Assembly (NCBI RefSeq): GCF_022678645.1 | Contig: NZ_JALBWV010000065.1 | Span: 1-45,096, forward strand | Length of the DNA: 45,096 bases | From: Saccharopolyspora soli | Lineage (GTDB): Bacteria; Actinomycetota; Actinomycetes; Mycobacteriales; Pseudonocardiaceae | Reading direction: 5' to 3' | Shown here: positions 8,102 to 16,946 of the stretch, one piece after another | How the letters are laid out: the number at the start of each line of letters is the position of its first letter | How positions within the stretch are numbered: the stretch's first letter is position 1 | Program-made: the position numbers and the translations under genes | Notes under the pieces: model-generated | Databases searched by the model: none | What the model was told of the DNA's origin: nothing | What the model saw: only the letters and a program-made list of their open reading frames with translations

Positions 8102-8751
8102 CACAACACCCCCGCCATGTCCCGCACGGCACGGACCGTGCCGCGCACCGAACCGGAGACCTTCGAGCGGGTCCCGGACGCGCGGGGCCGGTACGCGATG
8201 TCCAATTCGTGCACCCGCCAGTTCGCTTCCGCCGCCTTGCACAGCAGTTCGAGCGGGTAGCCGAACGCGCGGTCGGCGATCTCCAGCCGCAGCAGGTCGA
8301 CCCGCCGGGCGGCGCGGATCGGGGCGATGTCGTGCACCGGCAGACCCCGGCGCCGCAGCAGTCCGGCGATCAGCGCGTTGCCCGCCCGCGCGTGCCACGG
8401 CCACGCCGCCGCGGACACCGGGACGCGCCGTCCGACCGCCAGATCCACTTTCCCCTGGCGCACCAAGGCGACCAGTGCGGGCAGCACACCGGGGTCCATC
8501 GAGCCGTCGCAGTCCAGGAAGCAGACGAACTCAGCCGTGGCCGCCGTCAGACCCGCGTGCACCGCCGCCCCGTAACCGCGCCGCGGCTCGCGGACCACCA
8601 CCGCGCCGTGCGACTGCGCCACGTCCGCCGAACCGTCTTCGGATCCGTTGTCCACCACCAGCGGGCGGAACCCGAGCGGCATCGCGGCGAGCACACCGGG
8701 CAGTGCGGCGGCCTCGTCCAAGCACGGCAACACCACGTCCACGTCGTCCAT
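8098..8751 (-). CDS. Family 2 glycosyltransferase (DPM-like)
   Basis: A 217-residue cytoplasmic GT-A glycosyltransferase. It starts with DVVLPCLDEAAALPGVL, has the nucleotide-binding VVDNGSEDGS and the DxD-like metal site LDCDGS (D80, D82). Length and order fit the dolichyl-phosphate-mannose-synthase-like branch without membrane helices, which often charges polyprenyl phosphate with a sugar. It is the first gene of the overlapping operon. It diverges from the polytopic membrane protein gene, 143 bases away if the GTG at 8895 is the true start. A sugar-charging step feeding the GT-C-like membrane protein is an attractive inference. Confidence 0.8.
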   Translation of the reverse strand: MDDVDVVLPCLDEAAALPGVLAAMPLGFRPLVVDNGSEDGSADVAQSHGAVVVREPRRGYGAAVHAGLTAATAEFVCFLDCDGSMDPGVLPALVALVRQGKVDLAVGRRVPVSAAAWPWHARAGNALIAGLLRRRGLPVHDIAPIRAARRVDLLRLEIADRAFGYPLELLCKAAEANWRVHELDIAYRPRASGTRSKVSGSVRGTVRAVRDMAGVLW

Positions 8752-8894
8752 GGCAGTCAGTGAAGCTCACTGTGGACTGTTCGAAAACTCGTACCGTGCT
8801 TAAGGAATCATTACGCCCATCAGGTTATTACGAGGTTCTGACGAATCGCGCCGAGGCGTTGGCACGCGGCTTCGGCGGGATTACCTTCGCAGCG

Positions 8895-10220
8895 GTGCAA
8901 CTCCTCCCCCGGCGCAACACCGACCAGCGGTCGCGCGCCGATCTGATCGCGCTCGCCGTCGCTGTCATCGCGGTCGCGACAGCGGCGGTTGCCGGTTTCC
9001 TGCTGAACAGCGCGGGCGCCCCGCTCTACGCGGACGCCGCGCCGCTGTTCGGGTACTGGTTACCCCATGTCGGACCCGGTACACCGCTGGCCCTGAGCAC
9101 CGCGGTCGCCGTCGTCGTCTGGGGACCCGCGTTGGCCGCCCGCCTCTCGTGGGGCAGGCTGCTGGCTGCTGGGTACCCCGCCGCGTTGCTGTGGACGTTC
9201 TCGCTGGCGATGATCGACGGCTGGCAGCACGGCATCGCCGAGCGGCTCACCGACTGGACGGAGTACCTGCACGATGTCCCTCGGGTGACCGACATCGGCG
9301 CCATGCTCCGCGGCTTCACGGAGCACATCCTGGCTGGTCGGCCCGATTCCTGGACGGTGCACGTCTCCGGGCATCCGCCGGGAGTGCTGCTGAGCTACGT
9401 CTGGCTCGACCGGATCGGACTCGGCGGCGGGGCGTCGGCCGCGATCGTGTCGATGCTGATCGGCGCGCTGGCGGCGGTAGCGGTACCGGTGACCGTGCGA
9501 GCCCTGGCCGGGGTGGCGGCGGCCCGCGCGGTCTTGCCGTTCGTGGTCCTGTTCCCAGGCGCGGTGTGGGTCGGGGTGTCCGCCGACGGGATGTTCACCG
9601 GGATCACCACCACCGGAGTGGCGCTGCTGGCCGTGGCATCGATCCGGATGGGCTGGAAGGCCGACCTCGCGGCGCTGCTCGCCGGAGTCCTGTTGGGGTT
9701 CGGGCTGTTCCTGAACTACGGCCTGGTGCTGATGTTGCCATTCGTGTGCGTGGTGGTGCTGCGCACGCGTGGGATCCGTGCGCTGCTGCTCGCGGCCGTC
9801 GGCGTGGTCGGGGTCGTCGCGGCGTTCGCGCTGCACGGGTTCTGGTGGCTGGACGGTTACCACCTGGTCGTCCAGCGCTACCACCAGGGCGATTACGCCC
9901 AACGGCCGTACAGTTATTGGGTGGGCGGCAACATCGCCGCGCTGCTGATCTCAGCCGGTCCGCTGGCCGCTGTGGCAGTCCGCCGCGCAGTCCTGGACCG
10001 GGGCGCGGCGGCGTGGCTGGTGGGGGCCGCCGCGGTGGCGATCCTGGCCGCCGACATCTCCGGGCTGAGCAAGGCCGAAGTGGAGCGGATCTGGCTGCCG
10101 TTCGCGGTGTGGTTCGCTGCCGGAGCCGCGCTGCTGCCCACCCGGCACCACCGGTGGTGGCTGGCCGGGCAGGCGGTGACCGCGCTGGCGGTGAACCACT
10201 TGATCGCGACGAATTGGTGA
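8895..10220 (+). CDS. Polytopic membrane protein, GT-C (polyprenyl-P-sugar) glycosyltransferase-like
   Basis: About 441 residues with roughly ten to eleven membrane helices. Conserved-looking external-loop features are an acidic first loop (LYADAAPLFGYW), HVSGHPPGVLL and a late motif SKAEVERIWLPF, which I associate with actinobacterial mannosyltransferase-like integral membrane proteins. A role in moving a sugar from a polyprenyl carrier to an extracytoplasmic acceptor is inferred. The start is uncertain: GTG at 8895 gives a short basic N-terminus before the first helix, and GTG at 8796 is an alternative. The stop lies 4 bases before the response-regulator ATG, so the three following genes probably form one operon. 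Confidence 0.68.
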   Translation: MQLLPRRNTDQRSRADLIALAVAVIAVATAAVAGFLLNSAGAPLYADAAPLFGYWLPHVGPGTPLALSTAVAVVVWGPALAARLSWGRLLAAGYPAALLWTFSLAMIDGWQHGIAERLTDWTEYLHDVPRVTDIGAMLRGFTEHILAGRPDSWTVHVSGHPPGVLLSYVWLDRIGLGGGASAAIVSMLIGALAAVAVPVTVRALAGVAAARAVLPFVVLFPGAVWVGVSADGMFTGITTTGVALLAVASIRMGWKADLAALLAGVLLGFGLFLNYGLVLMLPFVCVVVLRTRGIRALLLAAVGVVGVVAAFALHGFWWLDGYHLVVQRYHQGDYAQRPYSYWVGGNIAALLISAGPLAAVAVRRAVLDRGAAAWLVGAAAVAILAADISGLSKAEVERIWLPFAVWFAAGAALLPTRHHRWWLAGQAVTALAVNHLIATNW

Positions 10221-10224
10221 GCCG

Positions 10225-10920
10225 ATGACGAAAGCCGAGGCGGGACGGGTGCTGGTGGTCGACGACGACCACGCCGTCCGCGACGTGGTCCGCAGGTACC
10301 TGGAGCGGTCCGGGTACGAGGTGGGCCTGGCCGGTGACGGCGAGACCGCGCTGCGGCAGTTCGCCGAGCGGGAACCGGATCTCGTGGTGTTGGACCTGAT
10401 GTTGCCGGGCATCGGCGGGCTGGAGGTGTGCCGCCGGGTGCGGGCGCGCAGCCAGGTCCCGGTGGTGATGCTGACCGCGCTGGGCGAGGAGTCCGACCGG
10501 GTGCTCGGGCTGGAGCTCGGTGCCGACGACTACGTCGTCAAGCCGTTCAGCCCGCGCGAACTGGCCTTGCGGGTCGGGTCGGTGCTGCGGCGCTCCCGCA
10601 ACGCGCCTGCCGCCGCGGACGAAACCCTCGCCGACGGTGATCTGCGGCTGCACCTGGAAGCGCGGCGGTGCACGTTGGACGGTGCCGAGCTGTCGCTGAC
10701 CGGCCGCGAGTTCGACCTCCTGGCGTTCCTGCTGCGCAATCCGGGCCGGGCCTTCACCCGCGCGGAACTGCTGGAGGCGGTGTGGGGCTGGAGCTTCGGC
10801 GACCACTCCACCGTGACCGTCCACATGAGACGATTGCGGGAGAAGATCGAACCGGACCCCGCCCGGCCCCGCCGGATCTGCACGGTCTGGGGCGTGGGCT
10901 ACCGGTACGACCGGTCGTGA
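10225..10920 (+). CDS. OmpR/PhoB-family response regulator
   Basis: A 231-residue two-domain response regulator. The receiver has the acidic pair D13/D14, phospho-acceptor D57 (LVVLDLMLPG), T84 and K106 (VKPFSP). The winged-helix DNA-binding domain runs from about 130 and ends GVGYRYD. The gene starts 4 bases after the membrane protein stop and is followed by the histidine kinase 66 bases later. OmpR-family proteins bind direct repeats with ~11-bp period; such a repeat lies before the molybdopterin oxidoreductase gene (13141-13157), a possible target. Confidence 0.92.
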   Translation: MTKAEAGRVLVVDDDHAVRDVVRRYLERSGYEVGLAGDGETALRQFAEREPDLVVLDLMLPGIGGLEVCRRVRARSQVPVVMLTALGEESDRVLGLELGADDYVVKPFSPRELALRVGSVLRRSRNAPAAADETLADGDLRLHLEARRCTLDGAELSLTGREFDLLAFLLRNPGRAFTRAELLEAVWGWSFGDHSTVTVHMRRLREKIEPDPARPRRICTVWGVGYRYDRS

Positions 10921-10986
10921 GCGGCAATGGTCGCTCCAGCGACCACAACCACTCACGACCGTCGAAGAGCAGGATGAGAACGCACC

Positions 10987-12024
10987 ATGGACGTGATCAC
11001 CGAACTCACGCACGTCGTGCCCTACGCGGTCGGCCTGTCGCTGCCGGTCGCGCTGGTGGGCGCGGGGTTGCTCTACGTGCTGCGGCAGCGCTCGCTGGCC
11101 ACGGCGTTGACCGTGCTCGTGCTGGTCCCGCTGGTGGCCACCTTGGCCGGAGTCCTCGGCGTCACCGGGTTCATGTTCGGCCCGCTGCTGACGACGGTCG
11201 TGGTGATCTGCACGGCGGTCGCCGTGGTGACCGTGCCCGTCGCGGTGCTGCTCGGCCGCAGCATCGCCCGGCGCAGTGTGTGGGAACGGGAGGCGCGGTC
11301 GCGGGAACGGGCCGCTGAAGCGTCCCGGCGCGAACTGGTCGCGTGGATCAGCCACGACCTGCGCACCCCGCTGGCCGGGATCCGCGCGATGGCCGAGGCG
11401 CTGGCCGACGGCGTGGTCGACGAGCCGAGCGAGGTGTGCGACTACGCCGCCCGCATCCGGGCGGAGACCGAACGGTTGTCGGGCATGGTGGAGGATCTTT
11501 TCGAGCTGTCCCGGATCACCGCTGGCGCGGTCGAGCTCGACTTCTCCGCCGTCCCGCTGCGGGACGTCGTCAGCGAGGCGGTCGCGGTGGAGAACCCGCT
11601 GGCGCAACGCCGGGGAATCCGGTTGCGCACCGAGACCAGCGACTGGCCGGTGGTCACCGGTAGCGATCCCGAACTCGCCCGCGTGGTGCGGAACCTGCTG
11701 TCCAACGCGATCCGCCACACGCCGCCGGAGGGCTCCGTGGTGCTGGCGGCCGGTAGCGACGGCACGCAGGCATGGTTGCGCGTCGACGACGCCTGCGGCG
11801 GAATCGCGCCCAACGAGTTGGAACGGGTCTTCGACGTGGCCTTCCGGGGCAACAAGTCGCGGCCGCGGCACGACGCGGCGCTGGAACCGGCGGGCGCCGG
11901 GCTCGGCCTGGCGATCGCGCGCGGACTCGTGCAGGCCCACCACGGCACCATCACCGCCCACAACCACGGCCCCGGCTGCCGCTTCGAGGTCCGACTACCG
12001 CTGTCCCCCGCGCACCGCGGCTGA
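10987..12024 (+). CDS. Membrane sensor histidine kinase
   Basis: A 345-residue kinase paired with the preceding response regulator. Three hydrophobic segments fill the first 90 residues (about 11-31, 40-62, 66-90) with almost no extracytoplasmic sensor loop, so it may sense the membrane or a partner protein. A short linker leads to the HisKA box ISHDLRTPLAG (H123). The ATPase domain has the N box NLLSNAIRHTP and GLGLAIARGL as G2 box. The last 30 bases overlap the 3' end of the convergent epimerase gene. Confidence 0.9.
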   Translation: MDVITELTHVVPYAVGLSLPVALVGAGLLYVLRQRSLATALTVLVLVPLVATLAGVLGVTGFMFGPLLTTVVVICTAVAVVTVPVAVLLGRSIARRSVWEREARSRERAAEASRRELVAWISHDLRTPLAGIRAMAEALADGVVDEPSEVCDYAARIRAETERLSGMVEDLFELSRITAGAVELDFSAVPLRDVVSEAVAVENPLAQRRGIRLRTETSDWPVVTGSDPELARVVRNLLSNAIRHTPPEGSVVLAAGSDGTQAWLRVDDACGGIAPNELERVFDVAFRGNKSRPRHDAALEPAGAGLGLAIARGLVQAHHGTITAHNHGPGCRFEVRLPLSPAHRG

Positions 12025-13059
12025 CTCGCGCAGCGGGGCGTGCGCGAAATCCTTGACCCCGCGGGTGAAATCAACCTCGGCTCGAAAACCCAGCACGCGC
12101 GCGGCCTTCGCTGGATCGGCCACGATGTGCCGCACGTCGTTGGGTCGCGCGCCACCGACGATGCGCGGCGCCGGTCCCCCGCACGCGCGGGCGAGCTCGC
12201 GCGCGAGGTCGCCGATCGTGTGCGGCTGGCCGGAGCAGATGTTGAGCGCGTCGAGCGCACCGGACGGCGGCTCGGCTTCCACCGCCGCGAGGTTGGCGGC
12301 GGCGACATCGGTGACGTGCACGAAATCCCGCCGCTGGCGGCCGTCTTCCAGCACGGTCGGCGCTCGGCCGTCGTGCAGCGCGGAACGGAACAGCGACGCC
12401 ACGCCCGCATACGGGGTGCCGCTGGGCATCCACGGCCCGTAAACGTTGTGGTACCGCAAGGCCCACACGCCACCGCCGGTCTGCCGGGCCCACGCGGCGG
12501 CCAGGTGTTCTTGGGCCAGCTTGGTCGCCGCGTAGGTGCTGCGCGGGTCGAGCACGGCGTCCTCGGGCACCAATTCGGGTTCCAGCCACGCGTCGCAGCT
12601 CGGGCATCGGGGCTCGTACTGCTCGGCGTCGAGATCTTCGGCGCGTCGCGGCGCGGGACGAACCAGCGAGTGCTGCGGGCAGCGGTACCGGCCTTCGCCG
12701 TAGACGACCATCGACGACGCCAGCACCAGGCGATGCACCCCGCTCCCGTGCATGGCTGCGAGCAGCACGGCGGTGCCGTAGTCGTTGTGGGAGGCGTAGT
12801 CGGGCATGTCCGACGGATCGACGCCGTGGCCGACCATCGCGGCCTGGTGGCACACCACGTCCACCCCGTCGAGCAGCCTGGTCAGCACGTCGGAATCACG
12901 GACGTCGCCGTGCACCAACCGGTGCCGCGACCGGAGGATGGTGCCATGCGCCTGCGGCAGGAAAGCGTCGAGCAGCACGACGTCGTGGCCGCGCTCGGCC
13001 AACGCGTCGGCGACCGCTGATCCGATGAACCCGGCGCCGCCGGTTACCAGAATTCGCAC
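11995..13059 (-). CDS. NAD-dependent NDP-sugar epimerase (dTDP-L-rhamnose 4-epimerase-like) with cysteine insert
   Basis: A 354-residue extended short-chain dehydrogenase. The NAD motif GGAGFIG is at 7-13 and the catalytic YxxxK at Y176-K180. After the substrate-binding strand there is an insertion of about 40 residues carrying C127 and the pair C152-x2-C155 (RCPSC), absent from ordinary GalE proteins. I associate this cysteine-bearing form with dTDP-L-rhamnose 4-epimerases, at moderate confidence. It would supply an NDP-sugar for the glycosyltransferases nearby. Its 3' end overlaps the histidine kinase by 30 bases on the opposite strand. Confidence 0.75.
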   Translation of the reverse strand: MRILVTGGAGFIGSAVADALAERGHDVVLLDAFLPQAHGTILRSRHRLVHGDVRDSDVLTRLLDGVDVVCHQAAMVGHGVDPSDMPDYASHNDYGTAVLLAAMHGSGVHRLVLASSMVVYGEGRYRCPQHSLVRPAPRRAEDLDAEQYEPRCPSCDAWLEPELVPEDAVLDPRSTYAATKLAQEHLAAAWARQTGGGVWALRYHNVYGPWMPSGTPYAGVASLFRSALHDGRAPTVLEDGRQRRDFVHVTDVAAANLAAVEAEPPSGALDALNICSGQPHTIGDLARELARACGGPAPRIVGGARPNDVRHIVADPAKAARVLGFRAEVDFTRGVKDFAHAPLRESAAVRGGQR

Positions 13060-13140
13060 GCCCCGACGGTAAGGCCGACCAGCACCATCCGACGGGTCGA
13101 GCGGTGCGACGTCATCATTCCGTCAGATTTCGCCACACCC

Positions 13141-13157
13141 TTACGCTTGTCTTACGA
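13141..13157 (+). promoter_or_regulatory. Direct repeat CTTACG-n5-CTTACG, possible response-regulator site
   Basis: CTTACG occurs twice with an 11-base period, 51 bases before the molybdopterin oxidoreductase ATG. Period and position are those expected of an OmpR-family regulator binding near a promoter, and such a regulator is encoded 2.2 kb away. This is weak evidence; the match is only 6 bases per half. Confidence 0.3.
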
Positions 13158-13207
13158 GTGCGGTTGCGCTGGTGGCGAATTCCGTTCCGGGGACGTCGAA
13201 TGGTGGC

Positions 13208-14731
13208 ATGACCCCGGTTCCCCTGCCACGGCTGCGCGCCGCCGTGGTCGGTCTGCTCGCCACCGCCGCGGCGCTCGGTGCTGGCCAGCTCGTGGCGGGC
13301 ATCGCGTCCGCCCGCACCTCGCCGTTCATCGCCGTCGGCGACGCCGCGATCGACCTGACCCCGCCTGCGGTGAAGGACTTCGCGATCGGGCTGTTCGGCA
13401 CCGCCGACAAGCTGGTGCTGCTGACCGGGATGGCCGTCGTGATCGCCGCGCTGGCGGTGGCGGCCGGGCTGCTGTCCCGGTGGCACTGGTGGCCGGGTGC
13501 GACCGTGATCGGGGTGTTCGGGCTGGTCGGGGTGGCGGCGACGCTGACCGGGCCGGAAGCCGAGGTGGCCGCGTCGCTGACCGCCCTGGTGGTCGGGGTC
13601 GTGGCGTTCGGGTGGCTGCACCACGTCGCCGGACTGGCGGCCACCAGCCCGGTGGCGGTGAGCGAGGACCGGCGGCGGTTCCTGATCACCTCGACCCTGG
13701 TGGTCCTCGGCGCGGGCGCCGCCGGGGTCGCCGGTGGCTTCCTGCAGCGGGGTGCGGGCGTGACGTCCTCGCAGCTCGCGGTCGCGGCGCGGATCCCGAA
13801 GGTCCCGGCTCCGCCGGTCCCGCCCGGCGCGGACTTCGTCGCGTCCGGCACACCGACGTTCCTGACCGCGAACCGGGACTTCTACCGGATCGACACCGCC
13901 CTGGTCGTGCCGCAACTGCGCGCCGAGGACTGGCGCTTCCGGCTGCACGGGATGGTGCGGCGCGAACTGGTGCTGAGCTTCGACGAACTGATCCAGCGCC
14001 GGTTGGAAGCCCGCCAGATCACGCTCGCCTGCGTGTCCAACGAGGTGGGTGGTGACCTGATCTCCACCGCGACGTTCGTCGGCGTACCGGTGCGGGATCT
14101 GCTGCTGGAGGCCGGAGTTCAACCGGGTGCCCAGCAGTTGTTCACCACCAGCGTCGACGGCTACACCGCGGGTACGCCGCTGGACGTGCTGCTGGAACCG
14201 GACCGGGGTGCGCTGCTGGCCGTCGGCATGAACGGCGAACCGCTGCCCACCGAGCACGGTTTCCCGATCCGGATGGTCGTTCCTGGGCTCTACGGATACG
14301 TCTCGGCGACCAAGTGGCTCGTGGACGCCGAAGTCACCACCTTCGACCGCGCGCACTACTGGCAGCAGCGGGGCTGGTCCCAGCAGGCGCCGATCAAGAC
14401 CGAATCCCGCATCGACCGACCACGAGCACAGGCGTCGGTGGCCGCTGGGCAGGTGACCGTGGCCGGTATCGCCTGGGCGCAGCACACCGGCGTCGAGCGG
14501 GTCGAGGTCCGGGCCGACGACGGCGCCTGGCAAGCCGCCGAACTCGCCACCGACGTCAGCCGGGACACCTGGCGGATGTGGCGCACCACCCTCGACCTGC
14601 CGCCGGGCGAGCACGTCGTGGAATGCCGGGCCACCGACCGCACCGGCGAAACGCAGACGCCGCAACGACAACCGGTCGTGCCCGACGGCGCCACCGGCTG
14701 GCACGCGGTCCAGTTCACCTGCACCGGATAA
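13208..14731 (+). CDS. Membrane-anchored molybdopterin-dependent oxidoreductase (sulfite-oxidase family)
   Basis: A 507-residue protein with about four N-terminal membrane helices in residues 10-145, then a fifth hydrophobic stretch after an RRRF basic patch (155-158) that resembles a twin-arginine region. The Oxidored_molyb domain follows (about 215-390), with the molybdenum-ligating cysteine expected at C275 in ITLACVSNEVGG. A C-terminal Mo-co dimerisation-like Ig domain covers about 400-505. The substrate is unknown, and the active site should face outside. Neighbours are the epimerase and the glycosyltransferase group. ATG at 13208 fits the first helix better than a GTG 12 codons earlier. 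Confidence 0.8.
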   Translation: MTPVPLPRLRAAVVGLLATAAALGAGQLVAGIASARTSPFIAVGDAAIDLTPPAVKDFAIGLFGTADKLVLLTGMAVVIAALAVAAGLLSRWHWWPGATVIGVFGLVGVAATLTGPEAEVAASLTALVVGVVAFGWLHHVAGLAATSPVAVSEDRRRFLITSTLVVLGAGAAGVAGGFLQRGAGVTSSQLAVAARIPKVPAPPVPPGADFVASGTPTFLTANRDFYRIDTALVVPQLRAEDWRFRLHGMVRRELVLSFDELIQRRLEARQITLACVSNEVGGDLISTATFVGVPVRDLLLEAGVQPGAQQLFTTSVDGYTAGTPLDVLLEPDRGALLAVGMNGEPLPTEHGFPIRMVVPGLYGYVSATKWLVDAEVTTFDRAHYWQQRGWSQQAPIKTESRIDRPRAQASVAAGQVTVAGIAWAQHTGVERVEVRADDGAWQAAELATDVSRDTWRMWRTTLDLPPGEHVVECRATDRTGETQTPQRQPVVPDGATGWHAVQFTCTG

Positions 14732-14827
14732 CGGTTGCTGGTCGGGCCTTTCCGCCCTGCCGACCGGGCCGCGACGTTGCCACACTGGCGGCTGGATGTC
14801 GACGACGTCGGGAGGGGGCTGGGGGCG

Positions 14828-15073
14828 ATGCCCGACGCGTTATTCGAACTCAACAACCGGGAACGGGCCACCCTGCGCGCGGTCGCCGCGGGTCGCGTCC
14901 AGATCACCTGCAGTTGTGAGCCGGACTTGTACATCGACGGCATGGCGTTCTGCGATCAGCACACGGCACGCCGACTCGTGCACGACGGCCTGATGCGCCC
15001 GGCCAGCGCCGGTCAACCAGGCGAGTTGGTGGAGGCCGAGCTCACCACACCAGGCACCGAACAAATCGGCTGA
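14828..15073 (+). CDS. Small hypothetical protein with cysteine pair (81 aa)
   Basis: I do not recognise this 81-residue protein. It begins with a helical segment (FELNNRERATLRAVAAG) and has C31-x-C33 (TCSCEPDLYIDG) and a further cysteine in AFCDQHTARRLV, so it may hold a metal through CxC...CxxH. It has a strong G-rich purine site just before the ATG at 14828. It lies between the oxidoreductase and the dehydratase, all on the plus strand. Confidence 0.6.
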   Translation: MPDALFELNNRERATLRAVAAGRVQITCSCEPDLYIDGMAFCDQHTARRLVHDGLMRPASAGQPGELVEAELTTPGTEQIG

Positions 15074-15134
15074 GGACTCCCGGGCACCTGCCTGCGAAGA
15101 TCGGGTGGTTGGTGCTCAACCGGAGGAGTCGAAG

Positions 15135-16862
15135 ATGGCGGGTGCGCAGTCGGGCATGCGGGGCAGTCTGGTCGGTTACGGGGACGCCGAGTTCTCGTTG
15201 TTCCTGCGCAAGGCATTCATCAAAGGTGCCGGGTACACCGACGACGTGCTGGATCGGCTGGTCGTCGGGATCGTCGACACCGGTAGCGGATTCAACCCGT
15301 GCCACGGCAACGTGCCGCAGCTGCTCGACGCGGTCAAACGCGGTGTCCTGCTCTCCGGCGGGTTTCCGGTGGAGTTCCCGACGATCTCCCTGCACGAGAG
15401 CTTCTCGTACCCGACCAGCATGTTCCTGCGAAACCTCATGTCGATGGACACCGAGGAGATGATCCGGGCGCTGCCGGTGGACGCGGTGGTGCTCATCGGT
15501 GGCTGCGACAAGACCGTGCCCGCCCAGCTGATGGGCGCGGCCTCGGCGGGCAAACCGGCGATCCAGCTGGTCACCGGGTCGATGCTGACCGGCTCGCACC
15601 ACGGCCGCACGGTCGGCGCCTGCACCGACTGCCGCGCATTCTGGGGGCACTACCGAGCCGGGGAGATCGACGACGCGGAGATCGCCGAGGTCAACGGTCG
15701 CCTGGTGGGCAGCGTGGGCACCTGTTCGGTGGCCGGAACCGCGAGCACGATGGCCTGCATCGCCGAAGCGCTGGGCATCGCGTTGCCCGGCAGCGCCGCG
15801 CCGCCCGCGGTCACCGCCGACCGGTCCCGCATCGCCGAACTCACCGGACGGCGAGCCGTGGAGTTGGCGCGGGAGGGCCTGGCGATCGACCAGATCCTCA
15901 CCGCCGAGGCGTTCGAGAACGCGCTGCGCGTGCTGCTGGCGGTGGGCGGGTCGACGAACGCCGTGGTCCACCTGGCGGCCGTGGCGGGGCGGCTGGGATT
16001 CAGCCTCGACCTGGCGCGCTTCGACCGGATGAGCCGGGAAACTCCCGTGCTGGTGAACCTCAAACCCGCCGGGAACCACTACATGGAGGACCTGCACCGC
16101 GCCGGTGGGGTACCGCGAGTGCTGCAGGAGCTGCGCGAGCTGCTCAACCTCGACGCGCTGACGGTCACCGGACGCACCCTCGGCGAGGAACTCGCCGAGG
16201 CACCACCGACCTTCCCCCAGGACGTGATCCGGCCGCGCACGAACCCGATCTACCCGACCGGCGGAATCGCCGTCCTGCGCGGGAACCTGGCTCCAGGTGG
16301 CGCGATCATCAAGCAGGCGGCGGCCTCCCCCGACCTGCTGGAACACCGGGGCCGCGCGGTCGTCTTCGAAAACGCGGCCGACCTCGCCGACCGGATCGAC
16401 GACGAAGACCTCGACGTCGAGCCCGAGGACGTGCTGGTGCTCAAGAACATCGGACCGATCGGCGCTCCCGGCATGCCCGAGGCCGGTTACCTGCCGATCC
16501 CGAAGAAACTCGCCCGCCAGGGCGTCAAGGACATGGTCCGCATTTCCGACGGCCGCATGTCCGGCACCGCAGCGGGCACGATCGTCCTGCACGTCTCACC
16601 GGAAGCCGCCATTGGCGGTGCGCTCAAGCACGTCCGGACCGGCGATGTGATCCGGCTCAGCGTCGCCGACCGCGTGCTCGAACTGGAAGTGCCCGACGAA
16701 GAACTCCAGCGCCGAGCCGACGCCGAACAGTCCACATCGGACACCGCGCCGCGCCGGGGTTACGCGAAGCTCTACGCGGACCAGGTCACCCAAGCCGAGG
16801 AGGGCTGCGACTTCCGCTTCCTGCAAGCCGAAACGTACCGGGGCAGCGTTCCCCGCCGATGA
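15135..16862 (+). CDS. IlvD/Edd-family dehydratase (dihydroxy-acid or sugar-acid dehydratase)
   Basis: A 575-residue Fe-S dehydratase. The three cluster cysteines are in place: C56 (FNPCHGN), C124 (GGCDKT) and C197 (GTCSVAGTAS). GGSTNAVVHL and ISDGRMSG are further family signatures. These enzymes remove water from 2,3-dihydroxy acids such as branched-chain precursors or aldonic sugar acids. No ilv genes are nearby, so a sugar-acid dehydratase is at least as likely as IlvD. The ATG at 15135 has a GGAGGA site eight bases upstream, which decides it over a start 10 codons earlier. Confidence 0.85.
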   Translation: MAGAQSGMRGSLVGYGDAEFSLFLRKAFIKGAGYTDDVLDRLVVGIVDTGSGFNPCHGNVPQLLDAVKRGVLLSGGFPVEFPTISLHESFSYPTSMFLRNLMSMDTEEMIRALPVDAVVLIGGCDKTVPAQLMGAASAGKPAIQLVTGSMLTGSHHGRTVGACTDCRAFWGHYRAGEIDDAEIAEVNGRLVGSVGTCSVAGTASTMACIAEALGIALPGSAAPPAVTADRSRIAELTGRRAVELAREGLAIDQILTAEAFENALRVLLAVGGSTNAVVHLAAVAGRLGFSLDLARFDRMSRETPVLVNLKPAGNHYMEDLHRAGGVPRVLQELRELLNLDALTVTGRTLGEELAEAPPTFPQDVIRPRTNPIYPTGGIAVLRGNLAPGGAIIKQAAASPDLLEHRGRAVVFENAADLADRIDDEDLDVEPEDVLVLKNIGPIGAPGMPEAGYLPIPKKLARQGVKDMVRISDGRMSGTAAGTIVLHVSPEAAIGGALKHVRTGDVIRLSVADRVLELEVPDEELQRRADAEQSTSDTAPRRGYAKLYADQVTQAEEGCDFRFLQAETYRGSVPRR

Positions 16863-16946
16863 CCGCACCGGCTCCGCATCACATTGACAAGCGGGTCCAT
16901 CTAGGCAACCGTTCGGCGAGGGCTGGTGCGGACGGGAGTTGAGCGG

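Noticed and set aside
9604..11967. A 787-codon open frame on the minus strand over the membrane protein, regulator and kinase genes
   Set aside because: It is an antisense shadow of high-GC genes; the product is His/Arg/Gln-rich with no fold, while the plus-strand genes have clear motifs.
13115..14785. A 556-codon minus-strand frame opposite the molybdopterin oxidoreductase
   Set aside because: Antisense shadow full of Gly, Arg, His and Gln runs.
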